From Hirudinaria manillensis (taxonomy: Eukaryota > Annelida > Clitellata > Hirudinida > Hirudinidae): a stretch of 64,000 nt of DNA. The position numbers were made by a program, and so were the translations under genes. Positions within the stretch are counted from its first letter, which is position 1; every line of letters begins with the position of its first letter. This document shows, piece after piece, positions 11,938-26,900 of the stretch. Under the pieces are notes generated by a model that ran no database searches, was not told where the DNA came from, and saw nothing but the letters and a program-made list of their open reading frames with translations. The stretch spans positions 7,866,035 to 7,930,034 of the forward strand of contig CM067533.1 of assembly GCA_034509925.1 (NCBI GenBank), given 5' to 3'.

Positions 11938-14900
11938 TCTACAACAACGGAATCAACACCAGTGACGACCACAGAATCCACGACTGAATCAACAACAACA
12001 CCAGTGACGACCACTGAATCTACAACGGAATCAACAACAACACCAGTGACGACCACTGAATCTACAACAGAATCAACAACAACAGTTCCAACGACCACTG
12101 AATCTACAACAGAATCAACAACAACAGTTCCAACGACCACTGAATCTACAACAGAATCAACAACAACAGTTCCAACGACCACTGAATCTACAACAGAATC
12201 AACAACAACAGTTCCAACGACCACTGAATCTACAACAGAATCAACAACAACAGTTCCAACGACCACTGAATCTACAACAGAATCAACAACAACAGTTCCA
12301 ACGACCACTGAATCTACAACAGAATCAACAACAACAGTTCCAACGACCACTGAATCTACAACAGAATCAACAACAACAGTTCCAACGACCACTGAATCTA
12401 CAACAGAATCAACAACAACAGTTCCAACGACCACTGAATCTACAACAGAATCAACAACAACACCAGTGACGACCACTGAATCTACAACAGAATCAACAAC
12501 ACCACACACGACCACTGAATCTACAACAGAATCAACAACAACAGTTCCAACGACCACTGAATCTACAACAGAATCAACAACAACAGTTCCAACGACCACT
12601 GAATCTACAACAGAATCAACAACAACAGTTCCAACGACCACTGAATCTACAACAGAATCAACAACAACAGTTCCAACGACCACTGAATCTACAACAGAAT
12701 CAACAACAACAGTTCCAACGACCACTGAATCTACAACAGAATCAACAACAACAGTTCCAACGACCACTGAATCTACAACAGAATCAACAACAACACCAGT
12801 GACGACCACTGAATCAACAACAGAATCAACAACACCACTGACGACCACTGAATCTACAACGGAATCAACAACAACAGTTCCAACGACCACTGAATCTACA
12901 ACAGAATCAACAACAACAGTTCCAACGACCACTGAATCTACAACAGAATCAACAACAACAGTTCCAACGACCACTGAATCTACAACAGAATCAACAACAA
13001 CAGTTCCAACGACCACTGAATCTACAACAGAATCAACAACAACAGTTCCAACGACCACTGAATCTACAACAGAATCAACAACAACAGTTCCAACGACCAC
13101 TGAATCTACAACAGAATCAACAACAACACCAGTGACGACCACTGAATCCACGACTGAATCAACAACACCACTGACGACCACTGAATCTACAACAGAATCA
13201 ACAACAACAGTTCCAACGACCACTGAATCTACAACAGAATCAACAACAACAGTTCCAACGACCACTGAATCTACAACAGAATCAACAACAACAGTTCCAA
13301 CGACCACTGAATCTACAACAGAATCAACAACAACAGTTCCAACGACCACTGAATCTACAACAGAATCAACAACAACAGTTCCAACGACCACTGAATCTAC
13401 AACAGAATCAACAACAACAGTTCCAACGACCACTGAATCTACAACAGAATCAACAACAACAGTTCCAACGACCACTGAATCTACAACAGAATCAACAACA
13501 ACAGTTCCAACGACCACTGAATCTACAACAGAATCAACAACAACAGTTCCAACGACCACTGAATCTACAACAGAATCAACAACAACACCAGTGACGACCA
13601 CTGAATCCACGACTGAATCAACAACAACAGTTCCAACGACCACTGAATCTACAACAGAATCAACAACAACAGTTCCAACGACCACTGAATCTACAACAGA
13701 ATCAACAACAACAGTTCCAACGACCACTGAATCTACAACAGAATCAACAACCATAGTTCCAACGACCACTGAATCTACAACGGAATCAACAACAACAGTT
13801 CCAACGACCACTGATTCTACAACAGAATCAACAACAACAGTTCCAACGACCACTGAATCTACAACAGAATCAACAACAACAGTTCCAACGACCACTGAAT
13901 CTACAACAGAATCAACAACAACAGTTCCAACGACCACTGAATCTACAACAGAATCAACAACAACAGTTCCAACGACCACTGAATCTACAACAGAATCAAC
14001 AACAACAGTTCCAACGACCACTGAATCTACAACAGAATCAACAACAACAGTTCCAACGACCACTGATTCTACAACAGAATCAACAACAACAGTTCCAACG
14101 ACCACTGAATCTACAACAGAATCAACAACAACAGTTCCAACGACCACTGAATCTACAACAGAATCAACAACAACAGTTCCAACGACCACTGAATCTACAA
14201 CAGAATCAACAACAACAGTTCCAACGACCACTGAATCTACAACAGAATCAAAAACAACAGTTCCAACGACCACTGAATCTACAACAGAATCAACAACAAC
14301 AGTTATAACGACCACTGAATCTACAACAGAATCAACAACAACAGTTCCAACGACCACTGATTCTACAACAGATTCAACAACAACAGTTCCAACGACCATT
14401 GAATCTACAACAGAATCAACAACAACAGTTCCAACGACCACTGAATCTACAACAGAATCAACAACAACAGTTCCAACGACCACTGAATCTACAACAGAAT
14501 CAACAACAACAGTTCCAACGACCACTGAATCTACAACAGAATCAACAACAACAGTTCCAACGACCACTGAATCTACAACAGAATCAACAACAACACCAGT
14601 GACGACCACTGAATCCACGACTGAATCAACAACACCACTGACGACCACTGAATCTACAACGGAATCAACAACAACAGTTCCAACGACCACTGAATCTACA
14701 ACAGAATCAACAACAACAGTTCCAACGACCACTGAATCTACAACAGAATCAACAACAACAGTTCCAACGACCACTGAATCTACAACAGAATCAACAACAA
14801 CAGTTCCAACGACCACTGAATCTACAACAGAATCAACAACAACAGTTCCAACGACCACTGAATCTACAACAGAATCAACAACAACAGTTCCAACGACCAC

Positions 14901-17900
14901 TGAATCTACAACAGAATCAACAACAACAGTTCCAACGACCACTGAATCTACAACAGAATCAACAACAACAGTTCCAACGACCACTGAATCTACAACAGAA
15001 TCAACAACAACAGTTCCAACGACCACTGAATCTACAACAGAATCAACAACAACAGTTCCAACGACCACTGAATCTACAACAGAATCAACAACAACAGTTC
15101 CAACGACCACTGAATCTACAACAGAATCAACAACAACAGTTCCAACGACCACTGAATCTACAACAGAATCAACAACAACAGTTCCAACGACCACTGAATC
15201 TACAACAGAATCAACAACAACACCAGTGACGACCACTGAATCCACGACAGAATCAACAACACCACTGACGACCACTGAATCTACAACAGAATCAACAACA
15301 ACAGTTCCAACGACCACTGAATCTACAACAGAATCAACAACAACAGTTCCAACGACCACTGAATCTACAACAGAATCAACAACAACAGTTCCAACGACCA
15401 CTGAATCTACAACAGAATCAACAACAACAGTTCCAACGACCACTGAATCTACAACAGAATCAACAACAACAGTTCCAACGACCACTGAATCTACAACAGA
15501 ATCAACAACAACAGTTCCAACGACCACTGAATCTACAACAGAATCAACAACAACAGTTCCAACGACCACTGAATCTACAACAGAATCAACAACAACAGTT
15601 CCAACGACCACTGAATCTACAACAGAATCAACAACAACAGTTCCAACGACCACTGAATCTACATCAACGACCACTGAATCTACAACAGAATCAACAACAA
15701 CAGTTCCAACGACCACTGAATCTACAACAGAATCAACAACAACAGTTCCAACGACCACTGAATCTACAACAGAATCAACAACAACAGTTCCAACGACCAC
15801 TGAATCTACAACAGAATCAACAACAACAGTTCCAACGACCACTGAATCTACAACAGAATCAACAACAACAGTTCCAACGACCACTGAATCTACAACAGAA
15901 TCAACAACAACAGTTCCAACGACCACTGAATCTACAACAGAATCAACAACAACAGTTCCAACGACCACTGAATCTACAACAGAATCAACAACAACAGTTC
16001 CAACGACCACTGAATCTACAACAGAATCAACAACAACAGTTCCAACGACCACTGAATCTACAACAGAATCAACAACAACAGTTCCAACGACCACTGAATC
16101 TACAACAGAATCAACAACAACAGTTCCAACGACCACTGAATCTACAACAGAATCAACAACAACAGTTCCAACGACCACTGAATCTACAACAGAATCAACA
16201 ACAACAGTTCCAACGACCACTGAATCTACAACAGAATCAACAACAACAGTTCCAACGACCACTGAATCTACAACAGAATCAACAACAACAGTTCCAACGA
16301 CCACTGAATCTACAACAGAATCAACAACAACAGTTCCAACGACCACTGAATCTACAACAGAATCAACAACAACAGTTCCAACGACCACTGAATCTACAAC
16401 AGAATCAACAACAACAGTTCCAACGACCACTGAATCTACAACAGAATCAACAACAACAGTTCCAACGACCACTGAATCTACAACAGAATCAACAACAACA
16501 GTTCCAACGACCACTGAATCTACAACAGAATCAACAACAACAGTTCCAACGACCACTGAATCTACAACAGAATCAACAACAACAGTTCCAACGACCACTG
16601 AATCTACAACAGAATCAACAACAACAGTTCCAACGACCACTGAATCTACAACAGAATCAACAACAACAGTTCCAACGACCACTGAATCTACAACAGAATC
16701 AACAACAACAGTTCCAACGACCACTGAATCTACAACAGAATCAACAACAACAGTTCCAACGACCACTGAATCTACAACAGAATCAACAACAACAGTTCCA
16801 ACGACCACTGAATCTACAACAGAATCAACAACAACAGTTCCAACGACCACTGAATCTACAACAGAATCAACAACAACAGTTCCAACGACCACTGAATCTA
16901 CAACAGAATCAACAACAACAGTTCCAACGACCACTGAATCTACAACAGAATCAACAACAACAGTTCCAACGACCACTGAATCTACAACAGAATCAACAAC
17001 AACAGTTCCAACGACCACTGAATCTACAACAGAATCAACAACAACAGTTCCAACGACCACTGAATCTACAACAGAATCAACAACAACAGTTCCAACGACC
17101 ACTGAATCTACAACAGAATCAACAACAACAGTTCCAACGACCACTGAATCTACAACAGAATCAACAACAACAGTTCCAACGACCACTGAATCTACAACAG
17201 AATCAACAACAACAGTTCCAACGACCACTGAATCTACAACAGAATCAACAACAACACCAGTGACGACCACTGAATCTACAACAGAATCAACAACATCAGT
17301 TCCAACGACCACTGAATCTACAACAGAATCAACAACAACAGTTCCAACGACCACTGAATCTACAACAGAATCAACAACAACAGTTCCAACGACCACTGAA
17401 TCTACAACAGAATCAACAACAACAGTTCCAACGACCACTGAATCTACAACAGAATCAACAACAACAGTTCCAACGACCACTGAATCTACAACAGAATCAA
17501 CAACAACAGTTCCAACGACCACTGAATCTACAACAGAATCAACAACAACAGTTCCAACGACCACTGAATCTACAACAGAATCAACAACAACAGTTCCAAC
17601 GACCACTGAATCTACAACAGAATCAACAACAACAGTTCCAACGACCACTGAATCTACAACAGAATCAACAACAACAGTTCCAACGACCACTGAATCTACA
17701 ACAGAATCAACAACAACAGTTCCAACGACCACTGAATCTACAACAGAATCAACAACAACAGTTCCAACGACCACTGAATCTACAACAGAATCAACAACAA
17801 CAGTTCCAACGACCACTGAATCTACAACAGAATCAACAACAACAGTTCCAACGACCACTGAATCTACAACAGAATCAACAACAACAGTTCCAACGACCAC

Positions 17901-20900
17901 TGAATCTACAACAGAATCAACAACAACAGTTCCAACGACCACTGAATCTACAACAGAATCAACAACAACAGTTCCAACGACCACTGAATCTACAACAGAA
18001 TCAACAACAACAGTTCCAACGACCACTGAATCTACAACAGAATCAACAACAACAGTTCCAACGACCACTGAATCTACAACAGAATCAACAACAACAGTTC
18101 CAACGACCACTGAATCTACAACAGAATCAACAACAACAGTTCCAACGACCACTGAATCTACAACAGAATCAACAACAACAGTTCCAACGACCACTGAATC
18201 TACAACAGAATCAACAACAACAGTTCCAACGACCACTGAATCTACAACAGAATCAACAACAACAGTTCCAACGACCACTGAATCTACAACAGAATCAACA
18301 ACAACAGTTCCAACGACCACTGAATCTACAACAGAATCAACAACAACAGTTCCAACGACCACTGAATCTACAACAGAATCAACAACAACAGTTCCAACGA
18401 CCACTGAATCTACAACAGAATCAACAACAACAGTTCCAACGACCACTGAATCTACAACAGAATCAACAACAACAGTTCCAACGACCACTGAATCTACAAC
18501 GGAATCAACAACAACAGTTCCAACGACCACTGAATCTACAACAGAATCAACAACAACAGTTCCAACGACCACTGAATCTACAACAGAATCAACAACAACA
18601 GTTCCAACGACCACTGAATCTACAACAGAATCAACAACAACAGTTCCAACGACCACTGAATCTACAACAGAATCAACAACAACAGTTCCAACGACCACTG
18701 AATCTACAACAGAATCAACAACAACAGTTCCAACGACCACTGAATCTACAACAGAATCAACAACAACAGTTCCAACGACCACTGAATCTACAACAGAATC
18801 AACAACAACAGTTCCAACGACCACTGAATCTACAACAGAATCAACAACAACAGTTCCAACGACCACTGAATCTACAACAGAATCAACAACAACAGTTCCA
18901 ACGACCACTGAATCTACAACAGAATCAACAACAACAGTTCCAACGACCACTGAATCTACAACAGAATCAACAACAACAGTTCCAACGACCACTGAATCTA
19001 CAACAGAATCAACAACAACAGTTCCAACGACCACTGAATCTACAACAGAATCAACAACAACAGTTCCAACGACCACTGAATCTACAACAGAATCAACAAC
19101 AACAGTTCCAACGACCACTGAATCTACAACAGAATCAACAACAACAGTTCCAACGACCACTGAATCTACAACAGAATCAACAACAACACCAGTGACGACC
19201 ACTGAATCCACGACTGAATCAACAACAACAGTTCCAACGACCACTGAATCTACAACAGAATCAACAACAACAGTTCCAACGACCACTGAATCTACAACAG
19301 AATCAACAACAACAGTTCCAACGACCACTGAATCTACAACAGAATCAACAACAACAGTTCCAACGACCACTGAATCTACAACAGAATCAACAACAACAGT
19401 TCCAACGACCACTGAATCTACAACAGAATCAACAACAACAGTTCCAACGACCACTGAATCTACAACAGAATCAACAACAACACCAGTGACGACCACTGAA
19501 TCCACAACAGAATCAACAACAACAGTTCCAACGACCACTGAATCTACAACAGAATCAACAACAACAGTTCCAACGACCACTGAATCTACAACAGAATCAA
19601 CAACAACAGTTCCAACGACCACTGAATCTACAACAGAATCAACAACAACAGTTCCAACGACCACTGAATCTACAACAGAATCAACAACAACAGTTCCAAC
19701 GACCACTGAATCTCCAACAGAATCAACCACACCAGTTCCAACGACCACTGAATCTACAACAGAATCAACAACAACAGTTCCAACGACCACTGAATCTACA
19801 ACAGAATCAACAACAACAGTTCCAACGACCACTGAATCTACAACAGAATCAACAACAACAGTTCCAACGACCACTGAATCTACAACAGAATCAACAACAA
19901 CAGTTCCAACGACCACTGAATCTACAACAGAATCAACAACAACAGTTCCAACGACCACTGAATCTACAACAGAATCAACAACAACAGTTCCAACGACCAC
20001 TGAATCTACAACAGAATCAACAACAACAGTTCCAACGACCACTGAATCTACAACAGAATCAACAACAACAGTTCCAACGACCACTGAATCTACAACAGAA
20101 TCAACAACAACAGTTCCAACGACCACTGAATCTACAACAGAATCAACAACAACAGTTCCAACGACCACTGAATCTACAACAGAATCAACAACAACAGTTC
20201 CAACGACCACTGAATCTACAACAGAATCAACAACAACACCAGTGACGACCACTGAATCTACAACAGAATCAACAACAACAGTTCCAACGACCACTGAATC
20301 TACAACAGAATCAACAACAACAGTTCCAACGACCACTGAATCTACAACAGAATCAACAACAACAGTTCCAACGACCACTGAATCTACAACAGAATCAACA
20401 ACAACAGTTCCAACGACCACTGAATCTACAACAGAATCAACAACAACAGTTCCAACGACCACTGAATCTACAACAGAATCAACAACAACAGTTCCAACGA
20501 CCACTGAATCTACAACAGAATCAACAACAACAGTTCCAACGACCACTGAATCTACAACAGAATCAACAACAACAGTTCCAACGACCACTGAATCTACAAC
20601 AGAATCAACAACAACAGTTCCAACGACCACTGAATCTACAACAGAATCAACAACAACAGTTCCAACGACCACTGAATCTACAACAGAATCAACAACACCA
20701 GTGACGACCACTGAATCTACAACAGAATCAACAACAACAGTTCCAAACAACAGAATCAACAACAACAGTTCCAACGACCACTGAATCTACAACAGAATCA
20801 ACAACAACAGTTCCAACGACCACTGAATCTACAACAGAATCAACAACAACAGTTCCAACGACCACTGAATCTACAACAGAATCAACAACAACAGTTCCAA

Positions 20901-23900
20901 CGACCACTGAATCTACAACAGAATCAACAACAACAGTTCCAACGACCACTGAATCTACAACAGAATCAACAACAACAGTTCCAACGACCACTGAATCTAC
21001 AACAGAATCAACAACAACAGTTCCAACGACCACTGAATCTACAACAGAATCAACAACAACACCAGTGACGACCACTGAATCCACGACTGAATCAACAACA
21101 ACAGTTCCAACGACCACTGAATCTACAACAGAATCAACAACAACAGTTCCAACGACCACTGAATCTACAACAGAATCAACAACAACAGTTCCAACGACCA
21201 CTGAATCTACAACAGAATCAACAACAACAGTTCCAACGACCACTGAATCTACAACAGAATCAACAACAACAGTTCCAACGACCACTGAATCTACAACAGA
21301 ATCAACAACAACAGTTCCAACGACCACTGAATCTACAACAGAATCAACAACAACAGTTCCAACGACCACTGAATCTACAACAGAATCAACAACAACAGTT
21401 CCAACGACCACTGAATCTACAACAGAATCAACAACAACAGTTCCAACGACCACTGAATCTACAACAGAATCAACAACAACAGTTCCAACGACCACTGAAT
21501 CTACAACAGAATCAACAACAACAGTTCCAACGACCACTGAATCTACAACAGAATCAACAACAACAGTTCCAACGACCACTGAATCTACAACAGAATCAAC
21601 AACAACAGTTCCAACGACCACTGAATCTACAACAGAATCAACAACAACAGTTCCAACGACCACTGAATCTACAACAGAATCAACAACAACAGTTCCAACG
21701 ACCACTGAATCTACAACAGAATCAACAACAACAGTTCCAACGACCACTGAATCTACAACAGAATCAACAACAACAGTTCCAACGACCACTGAATCTACAA
21801 CAGAATCAACAACAACAGTTCCAACGACCACTGAATCTACAACAGAATCAACAACAACACCAGTGACGACCACTGAATCCACGACTGAATCAACAACAAC
21901 AGTTCCAACGACCACTGAATCTACAACAGAATCAACAACAACAGTTCCAACGACCACTGAATCTACAACAGAATCAACAACAACAGTTCCAACGACCACT
22001 GAATCTACAACAGAATCAACAACAACAGTTCCAACGACCACTGAATCTACAACAGAATCAACAACAACAGTTCCAACGACCACTGAATCTACAACAGAAT
22101 CAACAACAACAGTTCCAACGACCACTGAATCTACAACAGAATCAACAACAACAGTTCCAACGACCACTGAATCTACAACAGAATCAACAACAACAGTTCC
22201 AACGACCACTGAATCTACAACAGAATCAACAACAACAGTTCCAACGACCACTGAATCTACAACAGAATCAACAACAACAGTTCCAACGACCACTGAATCT
22301 ACAACAGAATCAACAACAACAGTTCCAACGACCACTGAATCTACAACAGAATCAACAACAACAGTTCCAACGACCACTGAATCTACAACAGAATCAACAA
22401 CAACAGTTCCAACGACCACTGAATCTACAACAGAATCAACAACAACAGTTCCAACGACCACTGAATCTACAACAGAATCAACAACAACAGTTCCAACGAC
22501 CACTGAATCTACAACAGAATCAACAACAACAGTTCCAACGACCACTGAATCTACAACAGAATCAACAACAACAGTTCCAACGACCACTGAATCTACAACA
22601 GAATCAACAACAACACCAGTGACGACCACTGAATCTACAACAGAATCAACAACAACAGTTCCAACGACCACTGAATCTACAACAGAATCAACAACAACAG
22701 TTCCAACGACCACTGAATCTACAACAGAATCAACAACAACAGTTCCAACGACCACTGAATCTACAACAGAATCAACAACAACAGTTCCAACGACCACTGA
22801 ATCTACAACAGAATCAACAACAACAGTTCCAACGACCACTGAATCTACAACAGAATCAACAACAACAGTTCCAACGACCACTGAATCTACAACAGAATCA
22901 ACAACAACAGTTCCAACGACCACTGAATCTACAACAGAATCAACAACAACAGTTCCAACGACCACTGAATCTACAACAGAATCAACAACAACAGTTCCAA
23001 CGACCACTGAATCTACAACAGAATCAACAACAACAGTTCCAACGACCACTGAATCTACAACAGAATCAACAACAACAGTTCCAACGACCACTGAATCTAC
23101 AACAGAATCAACAACAACACCAGTGACGACCACTGAATCTACAACAGAATCAACAACAACAGTTCCAACGACCACTGAATCTACAACAGAATCAACAACA
23201 ACAGTTCCAACGACCACTGAATCTACAACAGAATCAACAACAACAGTTCCAACGACCACTGAATCTACAACAGAATCAACAACAACAGTTCCAACGACCA
23301 CTGAATCTACAACAGAATCAACAACAACAGTTCCAACGACCACTGAATCTACAACAGAATCAACAACAACAGTTCCAACGACCACTGAATCTACAACAGA
23401 ATCAACAACAACAGTTCCAACGACCACTGAATCTACAACAGAATCAACAACAACAGTTCCAACGACCACTGAATCTACAACAGAATCAACAACAACACCA
23501 GTGACGACCACTGAATCCACGACTGAATCAACAACAACAGTTCCAACGACCACTGAATCTACAACAGAATCAACAACAACAGTTCCAACGACCACTGAAT
23601 CTACAACAGAATCAACAACAACAGTTCCAACGACCACTGAATCTACAACAGAATCAACAACAACAGTTCCAACGACCACTGAATCTACAACAGAATCAAC
23701 AACAACAGTTCCAACGACCACTGAATCTACAACAGAATCAACAACAACAGTTCCAACGACCACTGAATCTACAACAGAATCAACAACAACAGTTCCAACG
23801 ACCACTGAATCTACAACAGAATCAACAACAACAGTTCCAACGACCACTGAATCTACAACAGAATCAACAACAACAGTTCCAACGACCACTGAATCTACAA

Positions 23901-26900
23901 CAGAATCAACAACAACAGTTCCAACGACCACTGAATCTACAACAGAATCAACAACAACAGTTCCAACGACCACTGAATCTACAACAGAATCAACAACAAC
24001 AGTTCCAACGACCACTGAATCTACAACAGAATCAACAACAACAGTTCCAACGACCACTGAATCTACAACAGAATCAACAACAACAGTTCCAACGACCACT
24101 GAATCTACAACAGAATCAACAACAACAGTTCCAACGACCACTGAATCTACAACAGAATCAACAACAACAGTTCCAACGACCACTGAATCTACAACAGAAT
24201 CAACAACAACAGTTCCAACGACCACTGAATCTACAACAGAATCAACAACAACAGTTCCAACGACCACTGAATCTACAACAGAATCAACAACAACAGTTCC
24301 AACGACCACTGAATCTACAACAGAATCAACAACAACAGTTCCAACGACCACTGAATCTACAACAGAATCAACAACAACAGTTCCAACGACCACTGAATCT
24401 ACAACAGAATCAACAACAACAGTTCCAACGACCACTGAATCTACAACAGAATCAACAACAACAGTTCCAACGACCACTGAATCTACAACAGAATCAACAA
24501 CAACAGTTCCAACGACCACTGAATCTACAACAGAATCAACAACAACAGTTCCAACGACCACTGAATCTACAACAGAATCAACAACAACAGTTCCAACGAC
24601 CACTGAATCTACAACAGAATCAACAACAACAGTTCCAACGACCACTGAATCTACAACAGAATCAACAACAACAGTTCCAACGACCACTGAATCTACAACA
24701 GAATCAACAACAACAGTTCCAACGACCACTGAATCTACAACAGAATCAACAACAACAGTTCCAACGACCACTGAATCTACAACAGAATCAACAACAACAG
24801 TTCCAACGACCACTGAATCTACAACAGAATCAACAACAACAGTTCCAACGACCACTGAATCTACAACAGAATCAACAACAACAGTTCCAACGACCACTGA
24901 ATCTACAACAGAATCAACAACAACAGTTCCAACGACCACTGAATCTACAACAGAATCAACAACAACAGTTCCAACGACCACTGAATCTACAACAGAATCA
25001 ACAACAACAGTTCCAACGACCACTGAATCTACAACAGAATCAACAACAACAGTTCCAACGACCACTGAATCTACAACAGAATCAACAACAACAGTTCCAA
25101 CGACCACTGAATCTACAACAGAATCAACAACAACAGTTCCAACGACCACTGAATCTACAACAGAATCAACAACAACAGTTCCAACGACCACTGAATCTAC
25201 AACAGAATCAACAACAACAGTTCCAACGACCACTGAATCTACAACAGAATCAACAACAACAGTTCCAACGACCACTGAATCTACAACAGAATCAACAACA
25301 ACAGTTCCAACGACCACTGAATCTACAACAGAATCAACAACAACAGTTCCAACGACCACTGAATCTACAACAGAATCAACAACAACAGTTCCAACGACCA
25401 CTGAATCTACAACAGAATCAACAACAACAGTTCCAACGACCACTGAATCTACAACAGAATCAACAACAACAGTTCCAACGACCACTGAATCTACAACAGA
25501 ATCAACAACAACAGTTCCAACGACCACTGAATCTACAACAGAATCAACAACAACAGTTCCAACGACCACTGAATCTACAACAGAATCAACAACAACAGTT
25601 CCAACGACCACTGAATCTACAACAGAATCAACAACAACAGTTCCAACGACCACTGAATCTACAACAGAATCAACAACAACAGTTCCAACGACCACTGAAT
25701 CTACAACAGAATCAACAACAACAGTTCCAACGACCACTGAATCTACAACAGAATCAACAACAACAGTTCCAACGACCACTGAATCTACAACAGAATCAAC
25801 AACAACACCAGTGACGACCACTGAATCTACAACAGAATCAACAACAACAGTTCCAACGACCACTGAATCTACAACAGAATCAACAACAACAGTTCCAACG
25901 ACCACTGAATCTACAACAGAATCAACAACAACAGTTCCAACGACCACTGAATCTACAACAGAATCAACAACAACAGTTCCAACGACCACTGAATCTACAA
26001 CAGAATCAACAACAACAGTTCCAACGACCACTGAATCTACAACAGAATCAACAACAACAGTTCCAACGACCACTGAATCTACAACAGAATCAACAACAAC
26101 AGTTCCAACGACCACTGAATCTACAACAGAATCAACAACAACACAACAAACGACCACTGAATCTACAACAGAATCAACAACAACAGTTCCAACGACCACT
26201 GAATCTACAACAGAATCAACAACAACAGTTCCAACGACCACTGAATCTACAACAGAATCAACAACAACAGTTCCAACGACCACTGAATCTACAACAGAAT
26301 CAACAACAACAGTTCCAACGACCACTGAATCTACAACAGAATCAACAACAACAGTTCCAACGACCACTGAATCTACAACAGAATCAACAACAACAGTTCC
26401 AACGACCACTGAATCTACAACAGAATCAACAACAACAGTTCCAACGACCACTGAATCTACAACAGAATCAACAACAACAGTTCCAACGACCACTGAATCT
26501 ACAACAGAATCAACAACAACAGTTCCAACGACCACTGAATCTACAACAGAATCAACAACAACAGTTCCAACGACCACTGAATCTACAACAGAATCAACAA
26601 CAACAGTTCCAACGACCACTGAATCTACAACAGAATCAACAACAACAGTTCCAACGACCACTGAATCTACAACAGAATCAACAACAACAGTTCCAACGAC
26701 CACTGAATCTACAACAGAATCAACAACAACAGTTCCAACGACCACTGAATCTACAACAGAATCAACAACAACAGTTCCAACGACCACTGAATCTACAACA
26801 GAATCAACAACAACAGTTCCAACGACCACTGAATCTACAACAGAATCAACAACAACACCAGTGACGACCACTGAATCCACGACTGAATCAACAACAACAC

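Noticed and set aside
14399..14602. Plus-strand Gln-rich frame LQQNQQQQFQRPLN
   Set aside because: It is the +1 frame of array 1, limited only by where variant codons happen to create a start. It is not a separate gene.
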